The position numbers and the translations under genes are program-made. A DNA stretch of 64,000 nt, taken from Gnetum montanum (taxonomy: Eukaryota > Streptophyta > Gnetopsida > Gnetales > Gnetaceae). The notes beneath the pieces were generated by a model. That model searched no databases and had not been told where the DNA came from. It worked only from the letters and a program-made list of their open reading frames with translations. The stretch lies in contig MNCI01023368.1 in assembly GCA_015680685.1 (NCBI GenBank), positions 1-64,000 on the forward strand, written 5' to 3'. Numbering within the stretch: the first letter of the stretch is position 1; each line of letters starts with the position of its first letter. This document shows positions 21,685 to 32,533 of the stretch, piece after piece.

Positions 21685-22792
21685 CTTAGCCCCCAAACTA
21701 CAGATTGCATGCACATGCAAGGACCATAAACTTTTGAATGAGAATGCAACGGAGGGGAAACAAAACAACATGAAACAATAAATGCAAACTTGAAAGTAAA
21801 CTATAATGTTTTAAACATGATCAAAATAACCAAATAATTGAAAGAGATACCGACTTAGGCCATCCAAACAACCATTAAAATCTAAATATATAATTTATTG
21901 ATATTTTGACTAAGATCTATAGATATATATGTGTAATTATATATATATACANNNNNNNNNNNNNNNNNNNNNNNNNNNNNNNNNNNNNNNNNNNNNNNNN
22001 NNNNNNNNNNNNNNNNNNNNNNNNNNNNNNNNNNNNNNNNNNNNNNNNNNNNNNNNNNNNNNNNNNNNNNNNNNNNNNNNNNNNNNNNNNNNNNNNNNNN
22101 NNNNNNNNNNNNNNNNNNNNNNNNNNNNNNNNNNNNNNNNNNNNNNNNNNNNNNNNNNNNNNNNNNNNNNNNNNNNNNNNNTTTTGGAAACTTTGCCCAT
22201 GGTGCAGTTCAACCCTCGTGTATGTGCCTTTGATTAGTGGCATCATAGCAGGTCTCCTGGGTGGCTAAGGATTCTCAAGTAAAAATGAACACACTTCACC
22301 TCGTTGTTCATAGGATAGCCATGGATCATCATACTTGAGGGCTTGGGCTTATGAGAGGAAATGATAGAATTTTCCAAGGTCACCTAGTAATTATGACTAA
22401 CCACTCTTCAACATCACATATCCTACACTCAAATGATCATGATGATAACATGATAAGTTTGTATAAATCAAATGCTCCATAATCTAACATAACAAATATA
22501 CTGAAACCTTAGAATCAATTGGAAAGAGTTATAGTATTTATAAAATATAAAGCAGATTTTATAGCATTATATAATAGTAATAGTAAATTATATTATACCT
22601 ACATTATTTTCCAATGGTGTTAATATGATCCAATATCAAGTAACTCAAATGACAAATGATTATTAAAATCATATGGAGAACACAATAATCAAAACAATAT
22701 GCTAAGAAAGAAATAATGAAAATGCAAGCAAAATATGGAAACACACCAATATACATATGAAATGCAAAGAAAAAGGGGAAGAAAACATGCAA
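21685..22792 (-). other. Element B non-coding 3' region with assembly gap
   Basis: Polypurine tract beside the LTR, then AT-rich sequence like that of A. Ns occupy 21952-22181. In A the matching interval (about 13276-13670) is about 395 bp, so the gap size of 230 is probably not real. The gap begins in a TA-repeat. Confidence 0.8.
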
Positions 22793-23425
22793 CTAAGAAT
22801 CTACAAAATGCCCATGTGGGGTACCTAAGTAGATATGTTTCAAATGAAATGCATTAAAATTCCCATTCAACCTATATCCTTGCAAATTAGCAACCTTGAA
22901 CACATTTGGGGCAGTGATGTCTACAATTTGGAATGGACTTGACCACATAGGTGAAAACTTAGTTTGAGGGCCAGTTTGACCAAACACTCTATTTCTCTTA
23001 AGGACTAGATTACCTACTTGGAGATTATTAGCTGCATATTTTTTATCAAACCATCTCTTGACAATTGGTTGATGCTTAAGACTATAAAAATCAAGACATA
23101 CACTTATCTTGCTTGATTGTTTTCTATAAGCTTTTTCTTTAATATAAGTTTCAATTATAGGTCTAGGTTTTGGTGGGTCATCAGATATAGCTTTTCTAGG
23201 AAAATGTTCCATGGATGTGTTGTTAAAATTTAGCACACCTTCAAATGTTTTAAGAGGTAAGGTTTTATTTATATCTTTGTCTTCCCCTAAAGGTGGTGGA
23301 TCACTTAGACAAAATCCATCATGTTGTTGATAAGGCAAGGTGTCTCTATAGTTCTTCACCTTCTCTAGAACTTTGATAGGATTGGATGGGATCTGCATAA
23401 GAGATAGGATTTTTTGTAGTTCCAC
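22793..23425 (-). pseudogene. Element B integrase C-terminal ORF
   Basis: Open for 210 residues. The first third (PYQQHDGFCLSDPPPLGEDK to KPRPIIETYIKEKAYRK) is a linker of unknown role. The rest has IVKRWFDKKYAANNLQVGN, LVLKR, TKFSPMWSSPFQIVD and NAFHLKHIYL, the C-terminal domain of Gypsy integrase that binds DNA or chromatin. It overlaps the protease frame by about 80 bp in another phase. Without the DDE core it cannot join DNA by itself; whether the peptide has any role is unknown. Confidence 0.75.
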
Positions 23426-24077
23426 TCACATAGTCATTTTCAACATGTTCACTACACTCAACCTCAATAACCCCAACATAAAGATTAGCATTTCGATTTT
23501 CCAAAGATTGATTTTGTTGATCCAAGGCTGTTACTACTTGTTTATAGAAGGGTTCTTGGGGTATAGTCATGTATTCAGATTTTTCTTTAATAGGGATCAA
23601 TAGATCCGAGAAATATGACCTAAAGAAGCCCCAAAACTTAGCTCCAAAAGTCCTAGATAAGAGCACACCATATGTGGATTTCATGTCAACTACTAGGATA
23701 TCTATATAACATGTAAATGTAGGGTATTGCTTAAGTTGTACCTTTGCTCCTTTTAATAACCCTACCACAGGTACGTTAGATCCATCGAGTTGTATCACAC
23801 TTTTAGTTTGTGGTATCATTTGTGCTTCTAAAGCGTTACAAACGTCAAGAGACATAACACTAACAATTGCACCGGAATCCATTAAACAGTTATGGACATT
23901 CTTTCCTAAAATAATCAAAGTGGTTAGGAAAGGGGGATGGTCCTTTTTGCTAGACATTGAATTATTCACGTTTTGTACTGATAATGTGTTAGGACTTTTT
24001 GCAATGTGAACTTGCCTTTTAGGAATTGGGGATTTTTCACTTTGGGCTACGGGTATATGAACCATATCTCGAATCAC
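23346..24077 (-). pseudogene. Element B protease ORF
   Basis: Retropepsin with active site CLMDSGAIVSVMSL, the DSG triad intact, then VIQLDGSNVPVVGLLKGAKV and the C-terminal strand region. A single stop (NEMK then TAA) separates it from gag; in A this codon is AAA. The frame ends REGEEL, about 80 bp into the next ORF. Confidence 0.8.
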
Positions 24078-25665
24078 TTATTTCATTTCGTTAAAGTGTA
24101 GGAGGTCATATATTGAAATGTTGGCTTTAACTCTTTTTAAGTCCTCAACCAAATCATAATTCTTATGTTCATCTTTGGCTTCTTGTCTAAGTATAGAAGG
24201 GGGGTTTGGTTGTTGTGGGGAAATTACTTGGGATGACCAGGATTGGTTGTTTGCATTGTTTTGACTAGGAACTCTCTTGTTTGGAGGTGTATAGGAATTG
24301 TTCCTAGTTTGTTGTTGTGTAGCATTCATAATGTCACTAATTTTGCGGTAGCGAGTGTTGTGTGGATTAGGGTCGCCTACCATAACTTGTTCTAATGAGG
24401 AAACCTCTTCATTTTCTGTCTCATGAGGTACATTAAGGACCATGATAGGGCCCATTTTGTTGCCCTTGGGTATTGTCACCATATAATGCCATGAATTAAA
24501 GACAAGTTTTTTCACAATGTTGCCTTGTATTATGAAGACGACAATAATCATTGTTGATTGATGCACTTGATTTTTCTGGTTGTCTAGGGCCTTTGTTATT
24601 GTTTCTCCTTAGTTCAACCACTTCATTAGATAGTTTTAGTAGTGAAGTGAGTATTTGGGTCATCTGATTTTGAGTTTAGGTTGGTGGTTCAACAGAATTT
24701 GATGTCCCGTTTAGGTTGATAATGGATTGAATCAAGGCTTTTGATTGGTCATCATTCAAATCAGTGTTGGATGGTAAAAATGAAGAGGACATGGGGCCTT
24801 GTGAGTAATTACTTAAAGGTTGAGTTGATTGAAAGGGAGAAACAGCTTGAGGCATAACATTAGACATTTGAAAAGTTGGTAGGAGTGGGTTTGATTGCAT
24901 AGGGTTACTAAAACTCATCATCCCAAATTGGGTTTGGATGCTATTCATAAGCATTATTTGCTCTAATTCCACAGCTTTTGACATCGCACCTTGTATTTCC
25001 ATTATGTTGGGATCATATTTGATAGCATAAGAGAATAAGGGATCAATAGTAGAGAGATAGAAATTAAGGATACCATCTGGTTGTGGTTGCATCTCATTTG
25101 GCACATAGGCTAGTTGATGAAGGAATCTAAGGTTATAATCCCTAACATTTTCCCTAGGTAGCTTTCTTAGGCTGGTAAAGTTGCTTGACGCGATAGCAGG
25201 GCTTGTAAATTTGTCAAATCGATTCAAAAACTTGTTTTTGATTTCTTGCCATGTGTTAATAGAGGCATCAGAAAGCATTAAGAACCATTGGGTTGCTTTA
25301 ATCCTAAATGTTGTTACAAAAACTCTACATGCTACATCATTATGTACAATGTTGTGGATCCCTAATAAGGTTTCAAAACATTGTATGTGTTTGCGGGCAT
25401 TATTCGTAGGGGTTGTAGGATCGAAGAACAGATTTATGTTTTGAAGGGATTTTGGGATGTCATGGTAATTATGAAAGTTAAAAGGATTTCTTACTAAGGG
25501 AGCTGGGGGTTGATGGGCTGCCATCTTAGTCTGAGGTTTCTTAGGAATTGAATTTGGAAAAAGTGAAGCTCATTGTTTTCCTAAAGTAAATTGACGAGTA
25601 GCTAGTTGATTAGGGATAAGAGTAGAAGTTTTTGGTTGAGATGTTCCGTAAGAAAAGTCACTCAT
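24078..25665 (-). pseudogene. Element B gag, with few stops
   Basis: ATG at 25665 (MSDFSYGTSQ). One stop at about 25570 is TGA where A has CGA. From 25524 the gag core is open for 282 residues, including NINLFFDPTTPTNNARKHIQ, TWQEIKNKFLNRFDKF and RENVRDYNLRFLHQLAYV. It then stops and resumes from about 24566 through a degraded knuckle to RKISDIMNATQQQTRNNSY and VEDLKRVKANISIYDLLHFN. This is the best-kept gag of the family in the window. Confidence 0.8.
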
Positions 25666-26063
25666 AAAATTAAAAATAACAGGAAATGTAAAATGCTAAT
25701 AAACTGTGAAGATTAAAGAAAATGGAAAAAACATTTCAATGCTATATTTTTTATTTTTTTATTTTTTTATTTTTAAAAGAAAAATTGAAATTACAAAATT
25801 TTATAAAAGTAAATTAAAAGGAAAATAATTTAAATCACCTCAATTAAATTTCAGAAAAACAAATTAACAAAAGGATTGCTAGAATATAAATTTGGAGATT
25901 TGAAAGTAAAACTAAAATAGAGCAATAAAATTGAAAATAGGGAGGCAAAAACAAAAATAAACAGTAATAAAAAAATGATAATTTTTTTTAAATAAAAAAA
26001 GAAAACATAAAAGGAAAATAAAGAAAAGGTTGAGAAATTGCCCTCCTTCTAATGACAAAAAGG
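25666..26063 (-). other. Element B leader
   Basis: AT-rich leader like that of A, ending at the 5' LTR. The primer site is poorly preserved (minus strand CCTTTTTGTCATTAGAAGG). Confidence 0.5.
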
Positions 26064-27220
26064 TGTTGATGCGTAAATTTTGGACACGCCGCCAACACTT
26101 GTGAAAACTCGTTTTAGGAGACTATCGCCTAGGGCGCCTCCCGTATGGGTACAGAAACCCAAGAATAGTCTCAGCTGGAAAGGGCTATGTGACAAAACAA
26201 CAATAATAATATTTTAAACACAATATTGAAACTTAAATTTGATTTTACGAGCATTCTGCTATGTTTTGAAAAACATATAAAAATCAAAATTAAACATTTG
26301 TGTAGTTTTTGAGTAAAATAAATGACACAAAACAAAAATTCAAATTCAAATTAAAATTTATCTAGTGCCAGTCTCCAGACCGACGTCCTAGAAGAGGCCC
26401 TTGATCGCTGCTCAGTGTCAGCTACACCTGTGATCATGCTGGCACTACCGCTGTTGGGTGTTGGTCTCTGCCTCGTGGGTAGAAAAGAAAAAAGAAAAGA
26501 AAACGTGTCTGTGTTTGTCTGAGAAAATAGAAAACTATCATTCAGCAATTGCTACTGTAGGGCATGCACACTATCATTTGAACAGAAGAACAAAATAAAA
26601 CAACGGTTGCTGATGGACATGAACAAAAGAACAAAATAAAACAACGGCTGCTAATGGACATGAACAGAAAAACAAAATAAAACAGTGGCTATTGTTGGAC
26701 ATGCGCTGCCAGCCGCTACACGTTTCAAAAAGAAAGATTGGTGAAAGATTGGCCACCAACCTTGTTGCCAATTCTAGCCCTTTTCTGCAGCACAGAGAGA
26801 GACTACCGTCTCCGAGAGACTTGCCGCTCCTCTCCCCTCCTTTGGCTTTGGCTGGCTCCATTGTTTATAGCGACCTGTGGGAGACAACCCTAACCTTAAA
26901 CCGCCAGCTGCCTTTCCCATGTATTATTTTTGCCTTTTTCTCGTATCGTTGCTGAAAAAAAGAAAAAAAAAACAGGATCATCGTCATGGATCATGAGTCA
27001 TGTTCGAATGGATGCTTGTTCAACTATTTTAAAAAATCTGTTGTTTATGGGCCAACGAAGCCCACCAGCACATGGACAATGGCCATATGCAAGCTCATGG
27101 CGCTCTATTTTTAAATTTTTTTATTTATTTATTTTTATTTTTATTTTTGATTTTTTTAAAAAATATAAAACTTGTTCAAACAAGGCCCTATGCCTAGCAT
27201 GGGTGAGGTTGGCCTCAATA
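26064..27220 (-). repeat. Element B, 5' LTR (right copy)
   Basis: Begins TGTTGATGCGTAAATTTTGG and ends TGGCCTCAATA next to the GCTGG duplication. The outer end has CA changed to TA on the plus strand. It keeps the about 65 bp near 26105-26170 that the left copy has lost. The 41-bp array is present at 26580-26703. Confidence 0.9.
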
Positions 27221-27372
27221 GCTGGAAGCAAGTAGCGAAACTCAAAAGTTTAAGACAATTGATATTGAGTCCAGAGTTACACGGCAAGCTTGACTTGGGC
27301 CGTTTTTCACACAACGTTGATGTTTACTACACTGATTATTTCTCCTATTCTTTAGATAGGCGATTCTTCTAA
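27221..27372 (+). pseudogene. Continuation of the LRR exon right of element B
   Basis: Directly after the GCTGG duplication the frame reads WKQVAKLKSLRQLILSPELH and GKLDLGRF, a further LRR in phase with the exon at 20187-20622. It ends with a stop at 27370-27372 after SYSLDRRFF. A short downstream reading (PKFPTLGTFQGAYPIGMPKR) may be former coding sequence past that stop. Confidence 0.65.
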
Positions 27373-28004
27373 ATGCCGAAATTTCCCACATTAGGGACGT
27401 TTCAAGGTGCATACCCGATTGGGATGCCTAAAAGGACGTGGATGGAAGGTCACTAAGTTTACTCCAAGTTTCCATTGTTTACTCAAGAAAAAGTTGAAAT
27501 CTTTCATCAGTAAAACTGTCATAAGGTTAGAAAGGAGGAGCAATTCATCGAACATTCCCTTCAACATTTTAAAATAGATGTCCTCATGTATGGAAAATAC
27601 TATTAAAAATATATTATTTTAATATCCCTCCTCTTATTTTGGATCACTTTTACCAAATCCACTCTTTATTCCAAACTCATCTCAAAACTAGTCTCCTAGC
27701 AGCCCACGTACACTTTGATGCATAGCTAAATATTTATATATAATTATTTGAAGTGTTCCTACCTATTACGTTCTATAGTAGTTCCTTAATTAACTATTGT
27801 CTACCCTATTTTATGTTTGTAATAGCATGCTACTTTAGAAAAAGTATTCTAGATATTTAGTTTAGAAAGCACTTCTAAATATATATTATGGTTATTATTT
27901 TTGTCTTCTTAAGCTCTAAAGAAACATTTATAATAGTGCATTTTAGTCCACATTTTCATAACTAAATCTTACACAAGAAAATGATGTATTAAAGTTAAGG
28001 GAAA
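27373..28004. other. 3' flank of the LRR gene, no further gene
   Basis: Weak coding character to about 27560, then AT-rich sequence up to the duplication of element C. Nothing else seen. Confidence 0.4.
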
Positions 28005-28009
28005 CCTAT

Positions 28010-28930
28010 TGATAAGTGGCGAGGTACCCCTATGCCCAACCATACGAATCACAAGCATTCATGCATGATTTGTTTGAATTTTGTGGACTTCATTGTTTCT
28101 AATGCACTAACCCTTTAGGAAGTGAATCTAGCCTTAAGGTCAATCATTGTCTTCCCAATTACACTTGTGACATTCGTTGGTATGGTTCAGTGTAACTAAG
28201 GCATTCGATTTGTATCATTTTTATGTTTTATAAGTTGGTGCTCAAATGTAGATAAAAGTAATTTGATTAACTAATCTAAAATAACTAATTTACTAACATT
28301 TAACTAATCCTAACATAAGTATCCATTTCCACTTTCCGTACATGTCTTGAACCTAGGTATCCACTACTAGGCGACCAAGCACTATGCTACTGGGCATACC
28401 AAGCAATAACGCTGTTGGGATTACCAAGCGAATACTTGTTAAGCTCGAAGCAGTCATACTTATGTGTGTAATCTATTCGACTTAATTGCTTATCTAACAT
28501 AGTAATTGGAAAATAATTGATAATTAATTGGAAACATTTAATAAATAATTAGAAACAGTAAATGCATAAGTAAAATATCTAATCTATCCAAAGTGCTACA
28601 AGGTTTATCAGAAAGCTCATCTTTATTGCCACACACACTATCATGCTCAGGTACAGCAATGCTTGAATAAAGATCAGTACACTTAATGACTCTTGCTATG
28701 GGCACTCAGGGAAAAAATTCTAACTTTCGAATGGAAAAAATGCAAAAGCTTCACTGCTACTGAAATCTAGATTGCCATAAATGTAGCTAGTAGGTTGGTA
28801 TTTATAGGTGACAGATAAACACTGCATCAATGGGGCCTCGTTAACGTAAGGTGAGATACGTTGATGAGGCCTCATCAACGCGATTGACTACATCGACTCA
28901 TCAATACAACCAACCAACAATGACTCATCA
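28010..28930 (-). repeat. Element C, 3' LTR (left copy)
   Basis: Starts TGATAAGTGGCGAGGTACCC and ends ACAATGACTCATCA. Near the right end it has, on the minus strand, a GATGAGGCCTCATC dyad (core of a 22-bp perfect palindrome at 28859-28880), a diverged second copy at about 28823-28844 and a TATAAATA box at 28799-28806. Confidence 0.93.
28799..28880 (-). promoter_or_regulatory. LTR promoter module of C: dyad plus TATA box
   Basis: Read on the minus strand: palindrome around GATGAGGCCTCATC, a diverged copy of it, then TATAAATA about 17 bp after the second copy. The right LTR has one palindrome (41871-41892, one mismatch) and TATAAA (41847-41852) 18 bp away. Position in U3 just upstream of a TATA box suggests a binding site for a dimeric factor; this is inference. 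Confidence 0.55.
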
Positions 28931-28940
28931 TACCCCACGA
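28931..28940 (-). other. Element C polypurine tract
   Basis: Plus strand TACCCCACGA; minus strand TCGTGGGGTA directly before the LTR start TGATGAGTCATTG. Confidence 0.7.
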
Positions 28941-29149
28941 CTAAATGAAAACTCGACCTTGAGTTGTTTTAAAAAATTAGGAAGGTATGGGATTATTGAT
29001 TGACTTTGACAAAAAATGGAGTGCCTGTGTGTACGGATCAACACATTACAAAAATGGTGATGTTCAGGATAGAAAATTGAACACCATGACACAACTCTTC
29101 AAAAATTGGACAACACATTCCTTGATGGTGTGAAGCTTGTTGGAGAAGA
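28941..29149. other. Short non-coding spacer of C
   Basis: Between the polypurine tract and the additional ORF. Contains CTCGACCTTGAGTTGTTTTA and AAGGTATGGGATTATTGA, both of which recur in element D at 52347-52396, so it is a conserved part of the element. Confidence 0.5.
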
Positions 29150-32018
29150 TCAAATAGTCCTAGGTAGTGGTGGTTCTTGAGACTCTGAGGGACCTTCACT
29201 AGCTTCACGCATTGATAGTAGTTGAGGTAGATGCGGTTGTCCTACTGCTATTGCAACTTCAAGTGGGAGGCAGAAAGCATCTAGCAATGATTTCATTTTC
29301 CCCTCCTTACTCCTAGGATCATGCACCATCCACATAGCTTTCCTAATGTGGGTTGGAATGGGCACATCTCAAGAACACGAGATTGATGGAAACAACTCCT
29401 TGGCATTGACGAACCAGGTAGCAAATTTTTTGCATTCAATGTTGAACACCCTAACTATGTTCTTCAGCTCCCAGTAATCGTTGATCCGTTTAGCTAAGTC
29501 CTTGGTGATAGATCATTGATCTATGAATCAACCCTTGAGAACTTTGAGTTCAACATTAAAAATCTCAAGCTTTTACTTGATGTTCTTATGGTGTTTAAAC
29601 TTGACCTCATATAGTAGATCCGAGAAAGCCACTTGTTTCTCCAATTCTGACCACAACCATCCAACTGTCAACATTGCCAAGTTTGAGTAATGGAGATTGG
29701 TCAACTCCATACACTCTATCATTTCCTCAATCTGCAACTCCTTCAAGCAAATCTCCACTTTGTTGTAGGCATCAATTCCATCAAGGATGGGCTACCACAT
29801 CTCTCTTTCTTACTGGAGTTGTTAGAGGGCTTCATTCACTTTTGTCTTTGCCATCTAAATTTATTTTTCATTAATTTCCTTTTACAAGCCAACCTGGTCC
29901 CTATAGTGATTTTTCACTCTCTCAAATTTGAGAGCTTCATTCTTCCAGACAACGATCTCGATGGTAGACTTTTGTTGCAAGGTGCATACCTCCTCCATTG
30001 ATAGATTGTAATTCTTTGCAATCAATATTCTCAGTTCAGTGTTGATTTTGGCAAGCTGCTCCTACTATTGATGAATGAATTCTTGCATTTGATCTCTCTG
30101 AGCATCAACATTTCGTAGGTAATGATTTTGCGTGATCAATGCATCATTCTCTTGGCACATCTGATTCAAATCCTTTTTGATTGAGTTTGTTTCAGCTTCT
30201 ACCATGGACTATTTGAAGATGGCCATCACTTCTTCCTCCTTAGCCTTTTGAAATCGTTCTTGAACCTATTTAAGAGCTTCATCTCTTATCGTTTCCAAGC
30301 TGAGGATTGCTTGTTCTACAAGTCAGGCATGAAGTTCAGCAACCTCCATAGCCAAGCATTGATTTTGCTCTTGGGCAATTTCTAATTACCCTTCCAAGAT
30401 GATGTATCTACCCCCTACATTCAAGATGTTCTTTGGGAGATCAAAGATGTCTAAAGTCAATTGCTCAGTTCCTACCAATCATTCCAACAATTGTTCATGC
30501 TGGGCTGCATTTAATTTTTTGCTAATCATGCCTATGGATGCCTACACATCTTGAAGTGCATATATGTTTGGTACAAATGTCGCGGGTGCATTCAATGCTT
30601 CAGCTACATGGTTAGCTACCACTTCTGCTACTATCTCCTATCCTTGGTGCTGCATCACTAAGATAGTTGCCTCTTCACCTTCTTCTACCTACGACAAGAA
30701 AGTGGTGGCATTCACAAAGATTTCTAGGAATAGATGATGAGTTGTTAATGACATCTAGGAATAGATGATGAGTTGTTAATGACACCATCACCTCTTGGGC
30801 ATTGGGATTTGACCTTGAAGGCAACTGTGTTCTTTGGGAAGAGAAAATGGGACCATTCCTCTCCATCTGACTAACTGTTCAGGCCACCTCATTAAGGTAA
30901 CTCATCGTTGGCTGATACACAAATGGATCTACCCCACTCATTTCTGCTTGTTGCTCTTGCTCACTTAAGAGCTATTCTTGGATTTAACGTAGATTCTCAA
31001 GGACTGTGTGGACCTCCAATGTTGTTTCCTAAGTGCATGGTGGTGGTGGTAGATCCTCTTCCTAAGTAATCATTAGTGTTTTATCTTTCATGATTTTTGC
31101 CCATGAGGCCAAGGAGGCACACCTAAGAGTATCATTAGAATAGTGAACAATATCTTCCCTTTTACAAAGTTTTCTAATAATACATGGAAAGGGTAGGATC
31201 TTTCTTCCATGTTCGTTCTCCTTAAAGTGCTTCTCAATCTCTAAATAAATCAGCTATGGAAGGTTAACGAAAAATTTCCTACTTAGAGCAGTGCATGCTC
31301 AGGTGGAAAAAGTAGTCACCTTGCTTGGCCTCACTGTTGGATTGAGGTGATAGGTCACAATCTTGAAATAAATCCACTTTGCCAATGTGAGTACACCATA
31401 CTCCTTATGGTCCACCCCGTAGCATCGTTGGGTCCATTTCCTTTTTGCTTGAGTATTGCCTTTTGTTGATATCTTTGCCAATTGTGTTCCACTGTCTAGT
31501 AACCCCAATGCCTATGCAATAGCCTCCGCCAAGTATGACACTTGAATGTCCTTGATTTTTACAATGGACCCTAGCCTTTAGCTATTCCAAAAGAGATAGG
31601 TATCTCCCATGTACCATTCCCCATTGGACATGATGATTGGCCACATGGGAGAGGCTTGTAATTGTGTCTTGACATCCTCTAGAGAGTTTTTCAAAAATGA
31701 CCCAAAGTTTATCTCTTGAAGAACTAATCTTTGGATTTCTCAAGGCTTGATGATGTCTAAGCAGGCTTGAGTCAAAGTGAGCTCAAACCTTGGCATGGGT
31801 CTAGGTGCTTCTCCTTGTTGGGATTGTTCAGTAGGCACTTCTTCCTTAGGAATTTGTTGAACATATTCCACTTCAAGTTCCTCACAAAGAGGCCCCATTA
31901 CATGGGTCCCCTCTTATTGTTCTTGGCCTTGTTCCTATTGGCCCCTTCTAGCTCTAGGTCGTTTCTCCTATGGTTGTGAGGGTTCTCCTTCCTGTGGACG
32001 CTTTTGTTTGGGTGTCAT
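29150..32018 (-). pseudogene. Element C additional ORF between pol and 3' LTR, decayed
   Basis: A start is proposed at 32018 (MTPKQKRPQEGEPSQP, a basic beginning). Open segments at 31508-31299 (MGLLDSGTQLAKISTKGNTQ to YFKIVTYHLNPTVRPSKVTT) and 30866-30675 share its frame. Segments at 29758-29573 and 29365-29150 are in the next frame, so one net shift lies between them. In all about 950 codons with scattered stops. Athila elements carry an env-like ORF at this place and other Tat-group elements an extra ORF; I cannot tell which this is. No transmembrane segment or protease-like motif stands out. Element D lacks the region. Confidence 0.5.
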
Positions 32019-32473
32019 CTGTAATCACAATAAGACCATGGATTAGCAATCATTGTGTAATCGTAAAACAATTGAGATACCTTAACTCTTGAAGATAGTT
32101 ACACTTGGCTAAGTTGTGATTATGACTGATTTAATTAACTTAGTTGTTATTTTTTCTTGATGTATTATCATTAATAAATTATCCCAGAGGTTGTTAGAAG
32201 GGATAACTATCAAAAGAGTTGATATTTTTAAGCTATTAAGGTTACTAACCCTTGGGGAGAGTTAGAATTGTTTTTGAAAATTTCATTACGAACCTTAAGG
32301 TTTGTAGCCCCCACGATAAAGATCTTACCTTTGGTAAGTGCAAGATCAAAAAATAGAGTGATTTGGACAAATGGTTTGAAAGTTATGGGCTCTGGAAGGT
32401 TTTCAGCTCTACAAAATTGCAAAAATTCCCCATGTGTTATGAGAAAATTGCAAAAAATTCCAAAGTGTCCAGT

Positions 32474-32515
32474 GGTATATATAGTATTTTTGCACTGTGT
32501 CGATGAGGCCTCATC
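32474..32515 (-). promoter_or_regulatory. Possible internal promoter upstream of the additional ORF of C
   Basis: On the minus strand GATGAGGCCTCATC (32502-32515) is followed 17 bp later by ACTATATATACC (32474-32485). This repeats the order and spacing of the LTR promoter module of the same element, and lies about 455 bp upstream of the proposed ATG at 32018. The palindrome is the same sequence as in the LTR. Regulatory function is inferred from this match alone. Confidence 0.45.
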
Positions 32516-32533
32516 AATGTAGCTATTGACCAC

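Larger units (their letters stand above)
20623..27220 (-). mobile_element. Gypsy-type element B, complete, non-autonomous, flanked by GCTGG
   Basis: The 5-bp duplication GCTGG lies at 20618-20622 and 27221-27225. LTRs are 20623-21684 and 26064-27220; both begin TGTTGATGCGTAAATTTTGG, and the inner and outer ends are GGCCTCAACA and GGCCTCAATA. The minus-strand interior holds gag, protease and the integrase C-terminus, with nothing for reverse transcriptase, RNase H or the integrase core. Its interior aligns with element A from end to end. It sits inside an LRR exon. Both LTRs are present, so its promoter could have been active, but gag and the frame between gag and protease have stops. Confidence 0.9.

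Noticed and set aside
21906-22268. Open frames spanning the N run
   Set aside because: They are open only because Ns contain no stops.
23373-23603. Plus-strand frame opposite protease of B, with a near copy opposite A (14801-15085)
   Set aside because: Conserved only because the minus-strand ORF is shared by both elements; no sign of its own selection.
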